From contig NZ_FOGC01000006.1 in NCBI RefSeq assembly GCF_900111105.1, positions 62,001 through 126,000 of the forward strand: a stretch of 64,000 bases of DNA, given 5' to 3'. This document shows positions 10,474 to 21,339 of the stretch, in pieces. The notes under the pieces are model-generated. The model was given only the letters and a program-made list of their open reading frames with translations, ran no database searches and was not told the origin of the DNA. The stretch is from Rosenbergiella nectarea (GTDB lineage Bacteria > Pseudomonadota > Gammaproteobacteria > Enterobacterales > Enterobacteriaceae). Position 1 is the stretch's first letter. Every line of letters starts with the position of its first letter. The translations under genes and the position numbers were made by a program.

Positions 10474-11449
10474 ATGCGGTAAAGTGGTCAAAGCCCTTTG
10501 GTTGATAGGGTAATTTCTTACCTTCATCAAATAAGGTAATACCCTCGGATGCCGGTAAAATCTGGCCAATGCACCGCCCTTCTACGCCTAGATTCTCGAG
10601 CGCGACGAGTATCGCCTCACGATTCACCTCGGGGACAGTAAAGCAGAGTTCATAGTCTTCTCCACCGTTTAGGGCGAAATCAATCGCCTCTTCCCGTGAA
10701 ACCACTGCTTGGAGCGTCGCCGATAACGGCAGATGATCTTGTTCAATCTTCGCGCCAACACCGCTGGCTTGCAGAATATGGCCGAGATCGGAAAGCAACC
10801 CGTCCGATACATCAATCGCGGAAGACGCTAAATCGCGCAGCGCTTGGCCTGCTAAAATACGCGGCGTCGGGCGTAAGTGCCGTTTCAGTAGATAATCTCG
10901 CTGCTCAACGGTTGCCGTCGATAATTTATCTTGTAACAGGGCAAGTCCCGCCGCGCTATCGCCTAGTGTCCCCGTGACAAAAATCCAATCACCATGCTGC
11001 GCGCCGCTTCGTTTCAACGCTTTACCTGCAGGCACCAGCCCATGGATCCCTAATGTCATGGACAGTGGACCGCGCGTGGTGTCCCCCCCAATCAATTGCA
11101 TATGATAATAATCGAGTTGTTCGAATAGGGCATCACTGAAGGCTTGAAGCCATGGGTGGTCGATCTTTGGCAGGCTAATGGCTAACGTTAACCAAGCAGG
11201 GTCTGCGCCCATTGCAGCCAAATCACTCAAGTTGACAGCTAATGCCTTATAGGCAAGGTCATCCGGAGCAATATCGTGATAAAAATGTGTACCTTCCACT
11301 AATGTATCAACACTAATGGCTAATGTCTGATTGGGAGCAAGATTCAATAATGCGCAGTCATCACCAATCCCTGTTTCTACATCTCGTCTATAAGTCGTTT
11401 TACGATTAAAATAACGACTAATAATCTCAAATTCTCCGCCAGCCATCAT
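10472..11449 (-). CDS. thiL: Thiamine-monophosphate kinase
   Basis: This enzyme of about 325 residues phosphorylates thiamine monophosphate to thiamine diphosphate. The GIGDDCALL motif (about residue 25), the [13 protein letters not shown] segment and GGDTTRG metal/ATP-binding loop (PurM-like N-terminal domain), and SGGEDYEL-like [10 protein letters not shown] in the C-terminal domain are all visible. Two ATG codons in tandem (11449 and 11446) begin M(M)AGGEF; AAGG lies 6-9 bases upstream. A longer frame to 11476 adds an unconserved leader that would overlap the upstream terminator region. It is the last gene of the nrdR-rib-nusB operon. pgpA, which follows thiL in E. coli, is missing. Confidence 0.95.
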   Translation of the reverse strand: MMAGGEFEIISRYFNRKTTYRRDVETGIGDDCALLNLAPNQTLAISVDTLVEGTHFYHDIAPDDLAYKALAVNLSDLAAMGADPAWLTLAISLPKIDHPWLQAFSDALFEQLDYYHMQLIGGDTTRGPLSMTLGIHGLVPAGKALKRSGAQHGDWIFVTGTLGDSAAGLALLQDKLSTATVEQRDYLLKRHLRPTPRILAGQALRDLASSAIDVSDGLLSDLGHILQASGVGAKIEQDHLPLSATLQAVVSREEAIDFALNGGEDYELCFTVPEVNREAILVALENLGVEGRCIGQILPASEGITLFDEGKKLPYQPKGFDHFTA

Positions 11450-11476
11450 GCTTACCTTTTTGTCTTGCTGAGCCAT

Positions 11477-11501
11477 AAAAAAAGGCCGGAATATCCGGCC
11501 T
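11477..11501 (-). terminator. Hairpin terminator between nusB and thiL
   Basis: The stem AGGCCGGA/TCCGGCCT with a 3-base loop is followed on the minus strand by seven T. It lies 8 bases after the nusB stop and upstream of thiL, so it should reduce transcription into thiL or separate the two units. Confidence 0.8.
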
Positions 11502-11508
11502 CATAGCA

Positions 11509-11928
11509 TTATTTACGGCGAGGTCTAATTTGTGGAGCAACCTTGTCCAATACACCGTTGACAAACTTATGGCTATCTTCTGCGCCGAATGTTTTGGCCA
11601 GTTCGATCCCTTCGTTAATCGCAACTTTGTAAGGAACGTCATCACGCTTACTTAATTCATAAAGTGAGATGCGTAAAGCAGCTTTTTCAACCTCACCCAG
11701 CTCATCAAGGCGACGGCTCAGGTGCGGTTGCATCAGCTTATCAAGATAATCACTGTTGTTCGCTACGCCTGTCAGGATCTCCCGAAAGTACAGCACATCA
11801 ACGTCTTTGACGTCGTTTTCAGCAAGGAACTGATATTCAACATCAGCAATGTCGTTTTTCGATAATTGCCAAGAGTAAAGTGCTTGAAGAGCACACTCTC
11901 GGGCGCGGCGGCGAGCAGCAGGTTTCAC
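11509..11928 (-). CDS. nusB: Transcription antitermination factor NusB
   Basis: This 139-residue all-helical RNA-binding protein (same length as E. coli) forms a dimer with S10 (NusE) on boxA RNA and prevents early termination in rRNA operons. The Arg-rich N terminus [20 protein letters not shown] and the C-terminal [10 protein letters not shown] are conserved. It lies 16 bases downstream of ribE, in the usual operon order. Confidence 0.97.
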   Translation of the reverse strand: MKPAARRRARECALQALYSWQLSKNDIADVEYQFLAENDVKDVDVLYFREILTGVANNSDYLDKLMQPHLSRRLDELGEVEKAALRISLYELSKRDDVPYKVAINEGIELAKTFGAEDSHKFVNGVLDKVAPQIRPRRK

Positions 11929-11944
11929 AAAAATCCCCTCAGAA

Positions 11945-12415
11945 TCAGGCGTTAATCGCTTTTAATACGTTAATCATTTCGAGTGCGGTCAGAGCAGCTT
12001 CTGCCCCTTTATTACCCGCTTTAGTTCCAGCACGCTCAATAGCCTGCTCGATATTTTCGGTCGTCAATACACCAAAGGAAACTGGGATGTCGCTATTCAT
12101 CGCAACATTCGCAATACCTGAACTGGCTTCTCCTGCCACAAACTCAAAGTGTGCAGTACCGCCACGAATTACGGTGCCTAGCGCAATGACTGCGTCATAT
12201 TTTTTAGTCTGTGTTAAGGCCCGTGCAGCGAGTGGCAGTTCATAAGCACCCGGTACCCACACCACGGTAATGTTTTCGTCTTTGACCTGACCAATACGTT
12301 TTAACGCATCGACCGCACCTTGAAGCAAGCTATCGTTAATGAAGTTGTTGAAACGAGCGATAACAATCGCAATATTTGCTTCTGGCGTAGCAACCGGCGC
12401 TTCGATAATTTTCAT
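11945..12415 (-). CDS. ribE: 6,7-dimethyl-8-ribityllumazine synthase
   Basis: This 156-residue enzyme (also called RibH) condenses 5-amino-6-ribitylaminouracil with dihydroxybutanone phosphate, the penultimate step of riboflavin synthesis, in a 60-subunit capsid. Conserved motifs are [10 protein letters not shown] (about 18-27), [11 protein letters not shown] (about 55-65), and [19 protein letters not shown] with the catalytic His (about 81-99). It lies between ribD and nusB. Confidence 0.97.
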   Translation of the reverse strand: MKIIEAPVATPEANIAIVIARFNNFINDSLLQGAVDALKRIGQVKDENITVVWVPGAYELPLAARALTQTKKYDAVIALGTVIRGGTAHFEFVAGEASSGIANVAMNSDIPVSFGVLTTENIEQAIERAGTKAGNKGAEAALTALEMINVLKAINA

Positions 12416-12493
12416 AAATATCCTTCAGGTTAAGAGTTAGACGCCCAACAGGGCGCGAATTCTAGCATAATGTTTAACGAACTGCTTAGGCTT

Positions 12494-13612
12494 TTACGCA
12501 GACACTGAGATTGGCTGTAAAATAATACGGATATCCGAGCCAATTTGTTGAATATCTTGTATCTCAAATCGTAAGGCTTGAGCAAGGTGCTCAAGACCGG
12601 GTAGCACACAAAGCCCACGTGCATCCGTTCCCATTAAGGTCGGTGCCATATACAGGATTAACTCATCCACGACACCGGCTTGTAATAGCTGGCCTGCCAA
12701 CGTGGCACCGGCTTCCACCCACACACTGTTAATGTCCTGTTTACCTAGAACCATCATCAATGCGACTAAATCGATATTATCTTGGTGCTCGGGAACCACT
12801 AACGTTTTCGTCCAGCGAGAGGAGTCCTCCGCGGGCTGGGTCACCACTCGCCATGTCTGCGCCTCAGTCGTCGTAAACAGTGTCTGATCGTCGTTAACAT
12901 GACGGTGGCGATCCAGCACCACACGAATCGGTTGGCGTAGCAGATCTTCTCCACCGATTACCGCTTGGACCTCAGGCGTTAACTCCGCCCAACGTACATT
13001 CATACTAGGATTATCGGCGAGGACAGTTTGACTGGTAGTGAGTATGGCTGAGGCTTGGGCACGCAACAGTTGTACATCGTGGCGTGCTGCTGGCGAGGTA
13101 ATCCACTGACTCTGGCCATTCGCCATGGCGGTGCGGCCATCGAGTGAGGCAGCCATTTTTAGTTGTACCCAAGGGAAGCCCGTGCGCATCCGCTTTAGAA
13201 AGCCTCGGTTTAATGCTTCCGCCTCTGCCGCTAACAAGCCAAATTCCACTTCTATCCCGGCTTGGTGTAGACGATGTAAGCCTCTCCCCGCTACCTGAGG
13301 GTTAGGATCTTGCATTGCCACCACAACCCGAGAGATCCCTGCCGCGATAAGCGCCTCACAACAGGGTGGAGTCCGGCCATGATGACTGCAAGGTTCGAGG
13401 GTGACATACGCCGTCGCACCTCGTGCTTTATCACCCGCCTCACGCAGCGCATTAACTTCCGCATGCCCCTCGCCCGCTTTTTTATGCCAGCCTTGGCCCA
13501 CCACTTCACCGACGTTAACGATAACGCATCCGACATTCGGATTAGGGCTAGTGGTGAAACGTCCTCGTGCGGCGAGTTGTAAAGCCTGTTGCATAAACTC
13601 TTTATCTGACAT
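12494..13612 (-). CDS. ribD: Bifunctional riboflavin-specific deaminase/reductase
   Basis: This 372-residue enzyme deaminates the pyrimidine ring and then reduces the ribose side chain in riboflavin synthesis. The N-terminal deaminase domain has the zinc motif HAEVNAL (about 49-55) and PCSHHGRTPPC (about 74-84). The C-terminal RibD/DHFR-like reductase domain begins at about 146 (VQLKMAASLDGRTAM). The ATG overlaps the nrdR stop by one base, so translation is coupled. E. coli RibD is 367 residues. Confidence 0.97.
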   Translation of the reverse strand: MSDKEFMQQALQLAARGRFTTSPNPNVGCVIVNVGEVVGQGWHKKAGEGHAEVNALREAGDKARGATAYVTLEPCSHHGRTPPCCEALIAAGISRVVVAMQDPNPQVAGRGLHRLHQAGIEVEFGLLAAEAEALNRGFLKRMRTGFPWVQLKMAASLDGRTAMANGQSQWITSPAARHDVQLLRAQASAILTTSQTVLADNPSMNVRWAELTPEVQAVIGGEDLLRQPIRVVLDRHRHVNDDQTLFTTTEAQTWRVVTQPAEDSSRWTKTLVVPEHQDNIDLVALMMVLGKQDINSVWVEAGATLAGQLLQAGVVDELILYMAPTLMGTDARGLCVLPGLEHLAQALRFEIQDIQQIGSDIRIILQPISVSA

Positions 13613-14064
13613 TACTCACTCCCTAGCTTAGCGATTTCCTCGCCGAACTCGCGAACATCTTCGAAACTACGGTAGACTGAAGCAAAGCGGATATAGGCGA
13701 CTTTATCCAATAATTTCAACTCGTCCATAACGTAATTCCCCACTACCTTGCTCGGCAGCTCACGTTCTCCGGTCGCGCGTAATCTCGCTTTGATTCGGTG
13801 CACGGCATTATCCAAGGCATCGGCACTGACGGGGCGTTTCTCTAGCGCTTTCATCAGTCCACGCATCATTTTTTCTTCATCAAAAGGCTCTCTCACTTCA
13901 TCGCTTTTAATGACACGTGGCATGACCAGTTCGGCTATTTCGAAGGTGGTAAACCGTTCACTACAGAGTAAACACTGCCTACGGCGACGCACTGACGACC
14001 CTTCACTGACTAAACGAGAATCAATGACTTTGGTATCAACAGCGTTACAAAAAGGGCAATACAT
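13612..14064 (-). CDS. nrdR: Transcriptional repressor NrdR
   Basis: This 150-residue ATP/dATP-sensing repressor controls ribonucleotide reductase genes. The zinc ribbon CPFC (3-6) and CLLC (31-34) is followed by the ATP-cone domain (about 49-139) with EKRPVS, and [12 protein letters not shown]. It is the first gene of the nrdR-ribD-ribE-nusB-thiL operon. yajD, which precedes it in E. coli, is replaced by kbp on the other strand. Confidence 0.97.
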   Translation of the reverse strand: MYCPFCNAVDTKVIDSRLVSEGSSVRRRRQCLLCSERFTTFEIAELVMPRVIKSDEVREPFDEEKMMRGLMKALEKRPVSADALDNAVHRIKARLRATGERELPSKVVGNYVMDELKLLDKVAYIRFASVYRSFEDVREFGEEIAKLGSE

Positions 14065-14238
14065 AGTGGCTCCAATACTGAGGCAGTAGGGTCAACTAGT
14101 GTAGCGCGAACCCCAGATGACAGAAACGTCTGGCGCTAAATTTATTCGCTACAGCCAGATATCTCGCATTGTGGAAGAAATAGTCTATGCTTTACGATGA
14201 AATACTTGATCTTTTCACGACCTAAACAGGAGTTTGTA

Positions 14239-14676
14239 ATGGGCTTATTTGATTTTGTTAAAGAAGCAGGTGAAAAAATTTGGAACTCGGTCTCCTCACA
14301 TGATGACGCGGCGACCAAAATTCAGGACCACCTCAAAAAACTGGGGATCCCTGGCGCAGACAAAGTACAAGTGAATGTCGAGGGTGATAAAGCAACTGTT
14401 AGTGGCGATGGAATCAGCCAAGAGTTGAAAGAGAAAATTTTGGTGGCTATCGGTAACGTTGCTGGGATTAGTAATGTTGAAGATAACGTTAAAGCGACTG
14501 ACGCAACGACTGAAAGCAAGTTCTACACCGTTAAGTCCGGTGACACGCTAAGTGGTATTGCCAAGCAAGTCTACGGTGACGCTAACCAATACAACAAAAT
14601 CTTTGAAGCGAATAAACCGATGCTATCGCATCCAGATAAGATCTACCCAGGTCAGTCTCTGCGTATTCCTGCCTAA
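14239..14676 (+). CDS. kbp: Potassium-binding BON/LysM protein Kbp (YgaU)
   Basis: This 145-residue soluble protein (E. coli Kbp, 149) binds K+ and is a cytoplasmic potassium sensor. An N-terminal helix [15 protein letters not shown] is followed by a BON domain (about 24-88) and a C-terminal LysM domain ([19 protein letters not shown], from about 96). The start at ATG 14239 has AGGAG 8 bases upstream; the frame extends 14 codons earlier without conservation. It stands alone between nrdR and proY. Confidence 0.93.
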   Translation: MGLFDFVKEAGEKIWNSVSSHDDAATKIQDHLKKLGIPGADKVQVNVEGDKATVSGDGISQELKEKILVAIGNVAGISNVEDNVKATDATTESKFYTVKSGDTLSGIAKQVYGDANQYNKIFEANKPMLSHPDKIYPGQSLRIPA

Positions 14677-14679
14677 GGC

Positions 14680-14712
14680 AATTCGCTGCCGACATCTCGG
14701 CAGCGAATTTCT
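14680..14712. terminator. Bidirectional terminator between kbp and proY
   Basis: A perfect 13-bp stem AATTCGCTGCCGA/TCGGCAGCGAATT with a 4-base loop lies between the two convergent stops. The flanking AATT ends supply short T-runs on both strands. Confidence 0.8.
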
Positions 14713-14713
14713 C

Positions 14714-16081
14714 CTAAAGCTTCGCTGACTTTCCGTTACGGCGAGTCAGTGGATAGCCTAACATCAACACGACTACCCATATCGCCCCCGCATACAAAGA
14801 CAAACGTGTATCGGGGAAATAGCCTATCAAAGCAATAATAAAGACTAGGAAGATTACCGCGATACTCGACAATACCACACCGCCGGGTAGAGCAAACTTA
14901 AGCGATTTTGCCGCTTCTTTTCCCATTTTAATCCGTGACGCAATTTGCGAAAGCAGGATCATAATCCATACCCATACCGTCGCAAAGGTCGCGAGTGAGG
15001 CGATAACTAAGAAGACTTTTTCGGGCATCAAATAGTTCAGTAGTACTGCAATCAATAATGCCACCATCATCACCACGACCGTTACTGCCGGGGCACCGCG
15101 AGAGGAAACCTTACGGAAAATCGCGGGCGCTTGTCCCTGCTCAGCCAATCCGTACAGCATACGACCCACCCCAAAAATATCGCTGTTGATCGCAGAGAGT
15201 GAGGCAGTAATCACGACAAAATTAAGAATAGACGCTGCCGCGGCAATCCCTAAATGCTGGAAGGTAAGCACAAACGGGCTACCTTGCGTACCAACTTGGT
15301 TCCAAGGATAAATCGCCATAATCACGAACAGCGTCGCGACATAGAACACCAAAATACGCCAAGGAACGGAATTGATCGCTTTCGGGATCGATTTTTCAGG
15401 ATTTTCGGCTTCACCTGCGGTAATCCCAATAATCTCAATACCACCATAAGCGAACATCACCATTTGCAGCGAGAGCAACATACCGACTAGGCCATGAGCA
15501 AAAAATCCGCCATGGGTCCACAGGTTAGAGATACCTGTAGGCTGTCCACCATTACCAATGCCCCAAATAATCATCCCAAAGCCAGCGATAATCATTAGAG
15601 TGATTGTGGCAATTTTAAAAAAGGAGAACCAGAACTCGACTTCACCGAAGGTTTTCACGCTCATCAAGTTAATCGCGCCAATGATAAACACGACGCTCAG
15701 TACCCAAATCCAGTGAGGCACCTCCGGGAACCAGACCCCCATGTAGACGCCGAAAGCCGTCACATCAGCAATACCGACGATCAATATTTCAAAACAGTAA
15801 GTCCAGCCGGTCAAATACCCCGCCCAAGGCCCTAAGTAATCATTTGCATAACGCGAAAACGAACTGGCTGAAGGGTTATTCACCGACATTTCGCCGAGGG
15901 CACGCATAATAATATAGGCCACTAAGCCGCCGATAATATAGGCTAACAGTACACTTGGCCCAGCCATACGAATCGCATCAGCCGACCCATAAAATAAGCC
16001 CGTCCCTATCGCCGAACCTAAAGCCATAAAACGGATATGCCGAGTACTCAATCCCCGCTTTAGGGTATTTTTTGGTTGCAT
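14714..16081 (-). CDS. proY: Proline-specific permease-like APC transporter ProY
   Basis: This 455-residue inner-membrane amino acid permease of the APC family closely follows E. coli ProY (457). The first helix motif [27 protein letters not shown] and the consensus [23 protein letters not shown] mark the family. About twelve hydrophobic helices are visible. The start is ATG 16081; an upstream in-frame TTG at 16099 is less likely. A terminator separates it from brnQ, so it may have its own promoter. Confidence 0.93.
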   Translation of the reverse strand: MQPKNTLKRGLSTRHIRFMALGSAIGTGLFYGSADAIRMAGPSVLLAYIIGGLVAYIIMRALGEMSVNNPSASSFSRYANDYLGPWAGYLTGWTYCFEILIVGIADVTAFGVYMGVWFPEVPHWIWVLSVVFIIGAINLMSVKTFGEVEFWFSFFKIATITLMIIAGFGMIIWGIGNGGQPTGISNLWTHGGFFAHGLVGMLLSLQMVMFAYGGIEIIGITAGEAENPEKSIPKAINSVPWRILVFYVATLFVIMAIYPWNQVGTQGSPFVLTFQHLGIAAAASILNFVVITASLSAINSDIFGVGRMLYGLAEQGQAPAIFRKVSSRGAPAVTVVVMMVALLIAVLLNYLMPEKVFLVIASLATFATVWVWIMILLSQIASRIKMGKEAAKSLKFALPGGVVLSSIAVIFLVFIIALIGYFPDTRLSLYAGAIWVVVLMLGYPLTRRNGKSAKL

Positions 16082-16099
16082 AATTTTCCGATCCCACAA

Positions 16100-16130
16100 A
16101 TAAAAACCACGAGCCTTAGCCCGTGGTTGT
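16100..16130 (-). terminator. Terminator of brnQ
   Basis: The stem AACCACG/CGTGGTT is followed on the minus strand by TTTTTATT. It lies 16 bases after the brnQ stop and before proY. Confidence 0.8.
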
Positions 16131-16145
16131 TCACTTCAACACTGT

Positions 16146-17468
16146 TTACTGCGTGGTTTTCACGCTGACAGCCTTGCCCTTCATTCTATCAATGATAGCC
16201 GCCACAATAATAACGACTAACACTGGGGGTAACCACGATAAATTCTGTTCAGAGAGAGGCAAATGTTGCAAGCTTGCCGGCACCACTGAACTGAAATCAC
16301 TGGCCTTTAATCCATCGATAATCCCGAACACTAAGCTGACCGCCATCGCAGGTTTGATGATACGCCCCGCTTCTTGCCACCAATTAAGGGTAAAGCTTAG
16401 CAGTACCAAAACGATACACGGCGGGTAAATAGCGGTAAGTACTGGCACTGAAATCGCGATCAGATGTGTTAAGCCCAGATTTGAAATAATCATCGCAAAT
16501 ACGCCCAGGATTACCACCAACGTCTTATAAGACAATGGGATGTATTGAGCGAAGAACTCGGCACAGGCACAGGTCAGGCCGATAGCGGTAACCATACAGG
16601 CGATAAAGATCAGCACGCCCAAGAATAAGCTACCACCCGCTCCAAATGTGTGTTGCACATAAGCGTGTAGAATCGCCGCACCGTTAGCCGATTGGCTAAT
16701 TAAACTGCCGCTGTCTGACCCCAACTTGAACAGAGACAGGTAGACCAGTGTCAGCCCCACTCCGGCGATTAATCCTGCAAACACGGTATAGCGCGTCAGT
16801 AATTGTGGATTTTCGATACCACGTGAACGTGCAGCATTGACGATAACGATACCAAATACCAACGCCCCTAAGGTGTCCATGGTCAGGTAACCATTCACGA
16901 AGCCATTTGAAAAGGCCGCATGCTGATAGACCTCTGTCGCCGGTAGATTATTTCCAGCAGGCCACATCAAGGCGGCAATACCCAGAATCGCTAGCGCAAC
17001 AATTTTAACCGGTGCAAGGAAATGACCGACAGTATCAAGAAGCTTTCCTGGGAACAGCGAGATCACGATGACTAAGCAGAAGTAGATTGCACTGTAGATG
17101 GCCAGTGCCTGGGAGTTTTCACCTACTAATGGACCAATCCCGACGTCAAAAGAGACCGTTGCGGTACGCGGAGTCGCGAAGAGCGGACCCACGGCTAAAT
17201 AGCAGACCATCGCCAACACAATACCTGCCGCTTTGCCGACTGGCGTGCTAAGGCTATCCACTCCACCGCCGACGCGCGCCAGCGCAATCACGGTCGCAAC
17301 GGGTAGACCTACTGCAGTAATCAAGAAACCTACAGCGGAAACCCAAACATGTTCGCCGGATTGAATACCGACCATCGGTGGGAAAATAATGTTACCCGCA
17401 CCGACAAATAGCGCGAAAGTCATAAACCCCAGCGCAAAAATGTCCCTAGTTGTTAAACGTTTCATCAT
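16146..17468 (-). CDS. brnQ: Branched-chain amino acid transporter (LIV-II)
   Basis: This 440-residue inner-membrane cation symporter takes up leucine, isoleucine and valine (E. coli BrnQ, 439). The family motif [21 protein letters not shown] is near the N terminus and [11 protein letters not shown] at about residue 102. Twelve hydrophobic segments are visible. Two ATG codons begin the frame (17468 and 17465). Order phoB-phoR-brnQ-proY is as in E. coli, but the gap to phoR is 464 bases. Confidence 0.96.
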   Translation of the reverse strand: MMKRLTTRDIFALGFMTFALFVGAGNIIFPPMVGIQSGEHVWVSAVGFLITAVGLPVATVIALARVGGGVDSLSTPVGKAAGIVLAMVCYLAVGPLFATPRTATVSFDVGIGPLVGENSQALAIYSAIYFCLVIVISLFPGKLLDTVGHFLAPVKIVALAILGIAALMWPAGNNLPATEVYQHAAFSNGFVNGYLTMDTLGALVFGIVIVNAARSRGIENPQLLTRYTVFAGLIAGVGLTLVYLSLFKLGSDSGSLISQSANGAAILHAYVQHTFGAGGSLFLGVLIFIACMVTAIGLTCACAEFFAQYIPLSYKTLVVILGVFAMIISNLGLTHLIAISVPVLTAIYPPCIVLVLLSFTLNWWQEAGRIIKPAMAVSLVFGIIDGLKASDFSSVVPASLQHLPLSEQNLSWLPPVLVVIIVAAIIDRMKGKAVSVKTTQ

Positions 17469-17932
17469 AAATACTCTATGTCGCCCTGTCGTTTATAAAA
17501 GTTATAGTTCATTGACGATCACTTCCCCTTCTAAATGCCTGGGCCAGAGGGAATAAAAAGTGGGATGGCGTTGAGCCACAAGCTCCGTCAAGCTCCGTCA
17601 AGCTCATAAGTAAATCTTTTATAACAAACAAAGGCAACAGAGCAAGCGCAATGCAGGAGGATATTCTAAAAAAGAGGATTTAAGCAGTAATTATGCTAAG
17701 TATAGAGTGAAACATTTAGAAAATGATATGAGCATTTTTTGTTCAGACTGACGCAGTGGCCTAAATACGAACCCTTGCTACTGTCGTCTTTCACGCTGGT
17801 CGACGAGTCACTGACTGATATCCAACGACAGCGACATTGAGTCGTCGCAGGCAAACTATTAGCCAGTGGGCACAGATAGGTAGCAGGTCAAACGCTCCGT
17901 AAATCCGTCCCCTATCGGTTTAGCGGTCCAGA
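17469..17932. other. 464-base intergenic region between phoR and brnQ with a 10-bp tandem repeat
   Basis: No coding frame of note is seen. At 17580-17605 the unit AAGCTCCGTC occurs twice and its first six bases a third time. The region should contain the brnQ promoter. No phoR terminator with a T-run could be picked out. Confidence 0.5.
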
Positions 17933-19228
17933 CTATTGCTCTTCAGACAGGATATAGGCCTTGCCTAACTGAAAGCTGAAGACCGTCTGATGATAAGGCT
18001 GGCTCTCAATCCGTAACTTACTCCCGTGATGACTCAGGGCATGTTTAACAATCGCTAATCCTAAACCGCTGCCTCCGGAATGGCGGGAGCGTGCGCCATC
18101 TACCCGATAGAAGCGTTCAGTAAGTCGCGATAAGTGTTCTGGGGCTATTCCCGGTCCATTATCGCTCACTGTAAATTCTGCGCCATTGCCTATTCTCTGC
18201 CAGCTGATGGTGATCCTCGTCCCACTCGGCGTGTGATTGATAGCATTAAACACTAGGTTGGAGAGCGCGCTGCGTAATTGCTCCTCATTCCCGCGCACCG
18301 CTAAGGTTTGATCAACCTCGCAGACCACCTGATGCCGCCCGTCGCTTAATGCCGTCGCGTCATGATAAACCTGTTCCAGAAGTCGAGGGACATCGATATG
18401 TTGACGCATCTCATAGGCTGGGGTCGCTTCAATTTTCGAAAGCGTGAGAAGCTGTTTGACCAGTTCTGCCATACGCTGAGTTTGAGATTGCATCGATGCT
18501 AGCGCCTTTTGCTGACTCGCCGGTGGCATATCTCCGCCTTCCAACATCTCCAGATAGCCTTGCAGTACGGTAAGGGGTGTACGCAGCTCATGACTCACGT
18601 TAGCAAAGAAATTACGGCGCATATTTTCGAGCTGATGTATTTGGCTGACATCCCTACCGACGATCAACCATTGTTGATCGCTGTAAGGCATCACCCGAAA
18701 TTCCATCTGCTGGCCATTATTCAGTCCTTGCACGAGAGGCTGAGTAAATTGGCGTTGCTGCAGATAACGCGAGAATTCGGGATAACGCAGGAGGTTCTGA
18801 ATATTTTGGCCATTGTCTTCGGGCCAACGCAGCCCAAGCAAATGTTGCGCTAAGCCGTTACACCAGAAGATATTACCGTCTTCAGTTACCAAAACTAGCG
18901 CATCGGGAAGCGACTCTGCCCCACTACGAAACCGTTGGATTAACGAGCGTAACTCACTACGTCTGCGCTTGTTGCGCTGTTGCATCAGGAGTAAGCCATA
19001 AAAGAGCGGCTCCCAACTGCCACGTCCTGAGGGAGGGGTCATGCTCCGGTCAATCCAGAGCCAATGAGAGAGACGCAGGAGCTGCTTGAAGTGCCAGCCT
19101 ATCAGTACTAACAGCCCAAGAATGATGGCAATGGCCGGTTGGTGAAAAAAAAATCCGATGACCGAGGCGACAATAAGGACAAGACACAGTTCAAGTAACA
19201 GTGTTTTGAGCGATAATTTATCAAGCAC
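17933..19228 (-). CDS. phoR: Phosphate regulon sensor histidine kinase PhoR
   Basis: This 431-residue kinase (same length as E. coli) senses phosphate state through the Pst/PhoU complex and phosphorylates PhoB. Two N-terminal hydrophobic segments (about 10-50) are followed by a cytoplasmic charged region, a PAS domain (about 95-190), the H-box [16 protein letters not shown] (His about 213), and the ATPase boxes [33 protein letters not shown] and [11 protein letters not shown]. It lies 11 bases after phoB. Confidence 0.97.
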   Translation of the reverse strand: MLDKLSLKTLLLELCLVLIVASVIGFFFHQPAIAIILGLLVLIGWHFKQLLRLSHWLWIDRSMTPPSGRGSWEPLFYGLLLMQQRNKRRRSELRSLIQRFRSGAESLPDALVLVTEDGNIFWCNGLAQHLLGLRWPEDNGQNIQNLLRYPEFSRYLQQRQFTQPLVQGLNNGQQMEFRVMPYSDQQWLIVGRDVSQIHQLENMRRNFFANVSHELRTPLTVLQGYLEMLEGGDMPPASQQKALASMQSQTQRMAELVKQLLTLSKIEATPAYEMRQHIDVPRLLEQVYHDATALSDGRHQVVCEVDQTLAVRGNEEQLRSALSNLVFNAINHTPSGTRITISWQRIGNGAEFTVSDNGPGIAPEHLSRLTERFYRVDGARSRHSGGSGLGLAIVKHALSHHGSKLRIESQPYHQTVFSFQLGKAYILSEEQ

Positions 19229-19239
19229 CGCATCGCCCC

Positions 19240-19929
19240 CTAATAACGTACCGAAAAACGGTAACCTGCGCCACGAACGGTCTGAATCATTTTTTCATAA
19301 CCCGAGATTTCCAATGCTTTACGTAAGCGTCGAATATGAACGTCTACCGTGCGATCTTCCACGTAAACGTTAGTGCCCCAGACCTGATTCAGTAGATGTT
19401 CGCGAGTATAGACTTTTTCGGGATGTGACATAAAAAAGTGTAGTAAGCGGTATTCAGTCGGCCCCATATCGATCGGTACTTCACCCGCCATCACTCGGTG
19501 AGAACTTGGATCGAGGACAAGACCTTGGATATCAATGACTTCATCTTCTGGCATCGGTGAGATCCGCCTTAGGATCGCTTTAATCCTTGCAATCAACTCT
19601 TTCGGTGAAAAAGGCTTAAGCATGTAATCATCGGCCCCGGCATCAAGCCCCCGAACCCGATCTTCCTCCTCCCCTTTCGCGGTCAACATCAGCACCGGAA
19701 TATCGCGAGTGAAGGCCTCTTTCTTTAAATGCCGAATATACTGAATACCACTGCCGCCGGGCAGCATCCAATCGAGTAAGATCAAATCTGGCCAAGGCTC
19801 AATTAATTGTCGGAGAGCACGATCGTAGTCTTCTGCTTCGATTACGTCATAACCATTCTGTTCTAATACAAAACAAATCATTTCACGAATGGGCGCTTCA
19901 TCTTCTACTACTAAGATCCGCTTGGCCAT
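19240..19929 (-). CDS. phoB: Phosphate regulon response regulator PhoB
   Basis: This 229-residue OmpR-family regulator (same length as E. coli) activates the Pho regulon. The receiver domain has the acidic pocket EDE (10-12), Asp in [11 protein letters not shown] (about 54) and Lys in KPFSPKEL (about 105). The C-terminal winged helix ([14 protein letters not shown]) binds Pho boxes. The start is the ATG giving [11 protein letters not shown], with GGAGAT upstream; seven more in-frame codons upstream are not conserved. A Pho box upstream implies autoregulation. Confidence 0.97.
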   Translation of the reverse strand: MAKRILVVEDEAPIREMICFVLEQNGYDVIEAEDYDRALRQLIEPWPDLILLDWMLPGGSGIQYIRHLKKEAFTRDIPVLMLTAKGEEEDRVRGLDAGADDYMLKPFSPKELIARIKAILRRISPMPEDEVIDIQGLVLDPSSHRVMAGEVPIDMGPTEYRLLHFFMSHPEKVYTREHLLNQVWGTNVYVEDRTVDVHIRRLRKALEISGYEKMIQTVRGAGYRFSVRY

Positions 19930-19974
19930 TTTATCTCCAAAATTAACCACTTACTTAGGCATGGTCGCCATTAT

Positions 19975-20003
19975 CTGTCACTTTTATTACAGATTTATGA
20001 ATA
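19975..20003 (-). promoter_or_regulatory. Pho box upstream of phoB
   Basis: On the minus strand, TTCATAAAT is followed by CTGTAATAAAAGTGACAG, matching the PhoB-binding consensus of 7-bp CTGTCAT-like units spaced by AT-rich 4-mers. The arrangement resembles the E. coli phoB promoter from memory, including GATAAT just downstream as a possible -10. It lies about 46 bases before the phoB start. Confidence 0.75.
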
Positions 20004-20115
20004 ACGTTAGTAACTAATCATCTTCCCTTACCGATTGCAAGTTTGCGTCGAGGTGTTTTTTGCCTTATCGGTAAAGGCTATACTCCTAACTTTATAACTC
20101 TAGAAGTGAAGCCTG

Positions 20116-21336
20116 ATGAAAATAGTTCATACCTCAGATTGGCATTTGGGCCAGTTTTTTTATGCTCGAAGTCGTGCCGCAGAACATCAGGCTTTTTTTC
20201 AGTGGTTAAAGGCGTTGGTCATCGACCAAGGGGTCGAGGCCATCATTGTGGCCGGTGATATTTTTGATACCGCCACCCCGGCGAGTTACGCCCGGGAGCT
20301 ATTAAATCAATTTATTGTGTCGCTGCAAGAAACCGGCTGTCAGCTTTACCTTTTAGCGGGTAATCATGATTCGGTGGCAACGCTGAATGAATCGAGAGAA
20401 CTGGTTGCCTGCCTTAATACCCATATTATTACTGGCCCGACTGAGCAGGCTGACTCCCCGATCTTTCCGTTAACCGATAGGCAAGGTAATGTTGCGGCAA
20501 TACTCTGCGCAATTCCTTATCTACGCCCTCGGGATATTCAGCTTAGCCAGGCCGGTCTTTCGGGAAGAGAGAAACAACAAGACCTGTTACACGCGATCAC
20601 TGGTTATTATCATGATATTTTTCAGCAAGCGCGTGACTACTCGCAGCAACATCAGTTCGATGAACGACCGATTATCGTAACCGGCCATCTTACCGCACTT
20701 GGCGTGTCGAAGAGTGATTCTGTCCGCGACATTTATATCGGTTCTTTAGAGGCCTTTCCTGCAAGTGCCTTTCCACCGGCTGATTATATCGCGCTGGGGC
20801 ACATCCATCGGCCACAAAATGTCAGTGGTGATAAACCGATTCGCTACTCCGGTTCACCAATCCCATTGAGTTTTGACGAGCTAGGTTCGTCAAAGAGCAT
20901 CACGCTTATCACCCTGACGACAGGCGAGCCACTGCAATGGCAAACGGTGGATATTCCGTGTTTTCAACCTATGCGTGGACTCAAAGGGACATTAAACGAA
21001 CTCGCGGATCAGCTTGCAGCCCTCGAGCCGCCGACTAATGGACAGAAAATCTGGTTGGATATTGAGATCCACCACGAGGAATATCTCAGCGATTTACAAC
21101 AACGAGTGGAAAAAATGACAGCGGGCCTTGCCGTAGAAATTCTGTTACTGCGACGTAAACGAATTCAGTCTCCCCTCGCCCTCTCCACGAAAGTTAAAGA
21201 GACCTTAAGCGAATTGACGCCTGAAGAGGTTTTTCGGCGACGATTAGCCCAAGAGCCACTGGATGATGACCAGTATCAGATCCTACTGCAACGGTTTCGA
21301 GAAGTCTCTGCGCAGTTGGATGAGGCGCAGGGGTAA
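20116..21336 (+). CDS. sbcD: Exonuclease subunit SbcD
   Basis: This 406-residue Mre11-type nuclease (E. coli 400) forms the SbcCD complex that cuts hairpins and trims DNA ends. Phosphoesterase motifs: HTSDWHLG (5-12), AGDIFD (about 46-51), LLAGNHDS (about 82-89), TGHL (about 197), and LGHIHRPQ (about 236-243). It is divergent from phoB and runs into sbcC 3 bases later. Confidence 0.97.
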   Translation: MKIVHTSDWHLGQFFYARSRAAEHQAFFQWLKALVIDQGVEAIIVAGDIFDTATPASYARELLNQFIVSLQETGCQLYLLAGNHDSVATLNESRELVACLNTHIITGPTEQADSPIFPLTDRQGNVAAILCAIPYLRPRDIQLSQAGLSGREKQQDLLHAITGYYHDIFQQARDYSQQHQFDERPIIVTGHLTALGVSKSDSVRDIYIGSLEAFPASAFPPADYIALGHIHRPQNVSGDKPIRYSGSPIPLSFDELGSSKSITLITLTTGEPLQWQTVDIPCFQPMRGLKGTLNELADQLAALEPPTNGQKIWLDIEIHHEEYLSDLQQRVEKMTAGLAVEILLLRRKRIQSPLALSTKVKETLSELTPEEVFRRRLAQEPLDDDQYQILLQRFREVSAQLDEAQG

Positions 21337-21339
21337 ACC

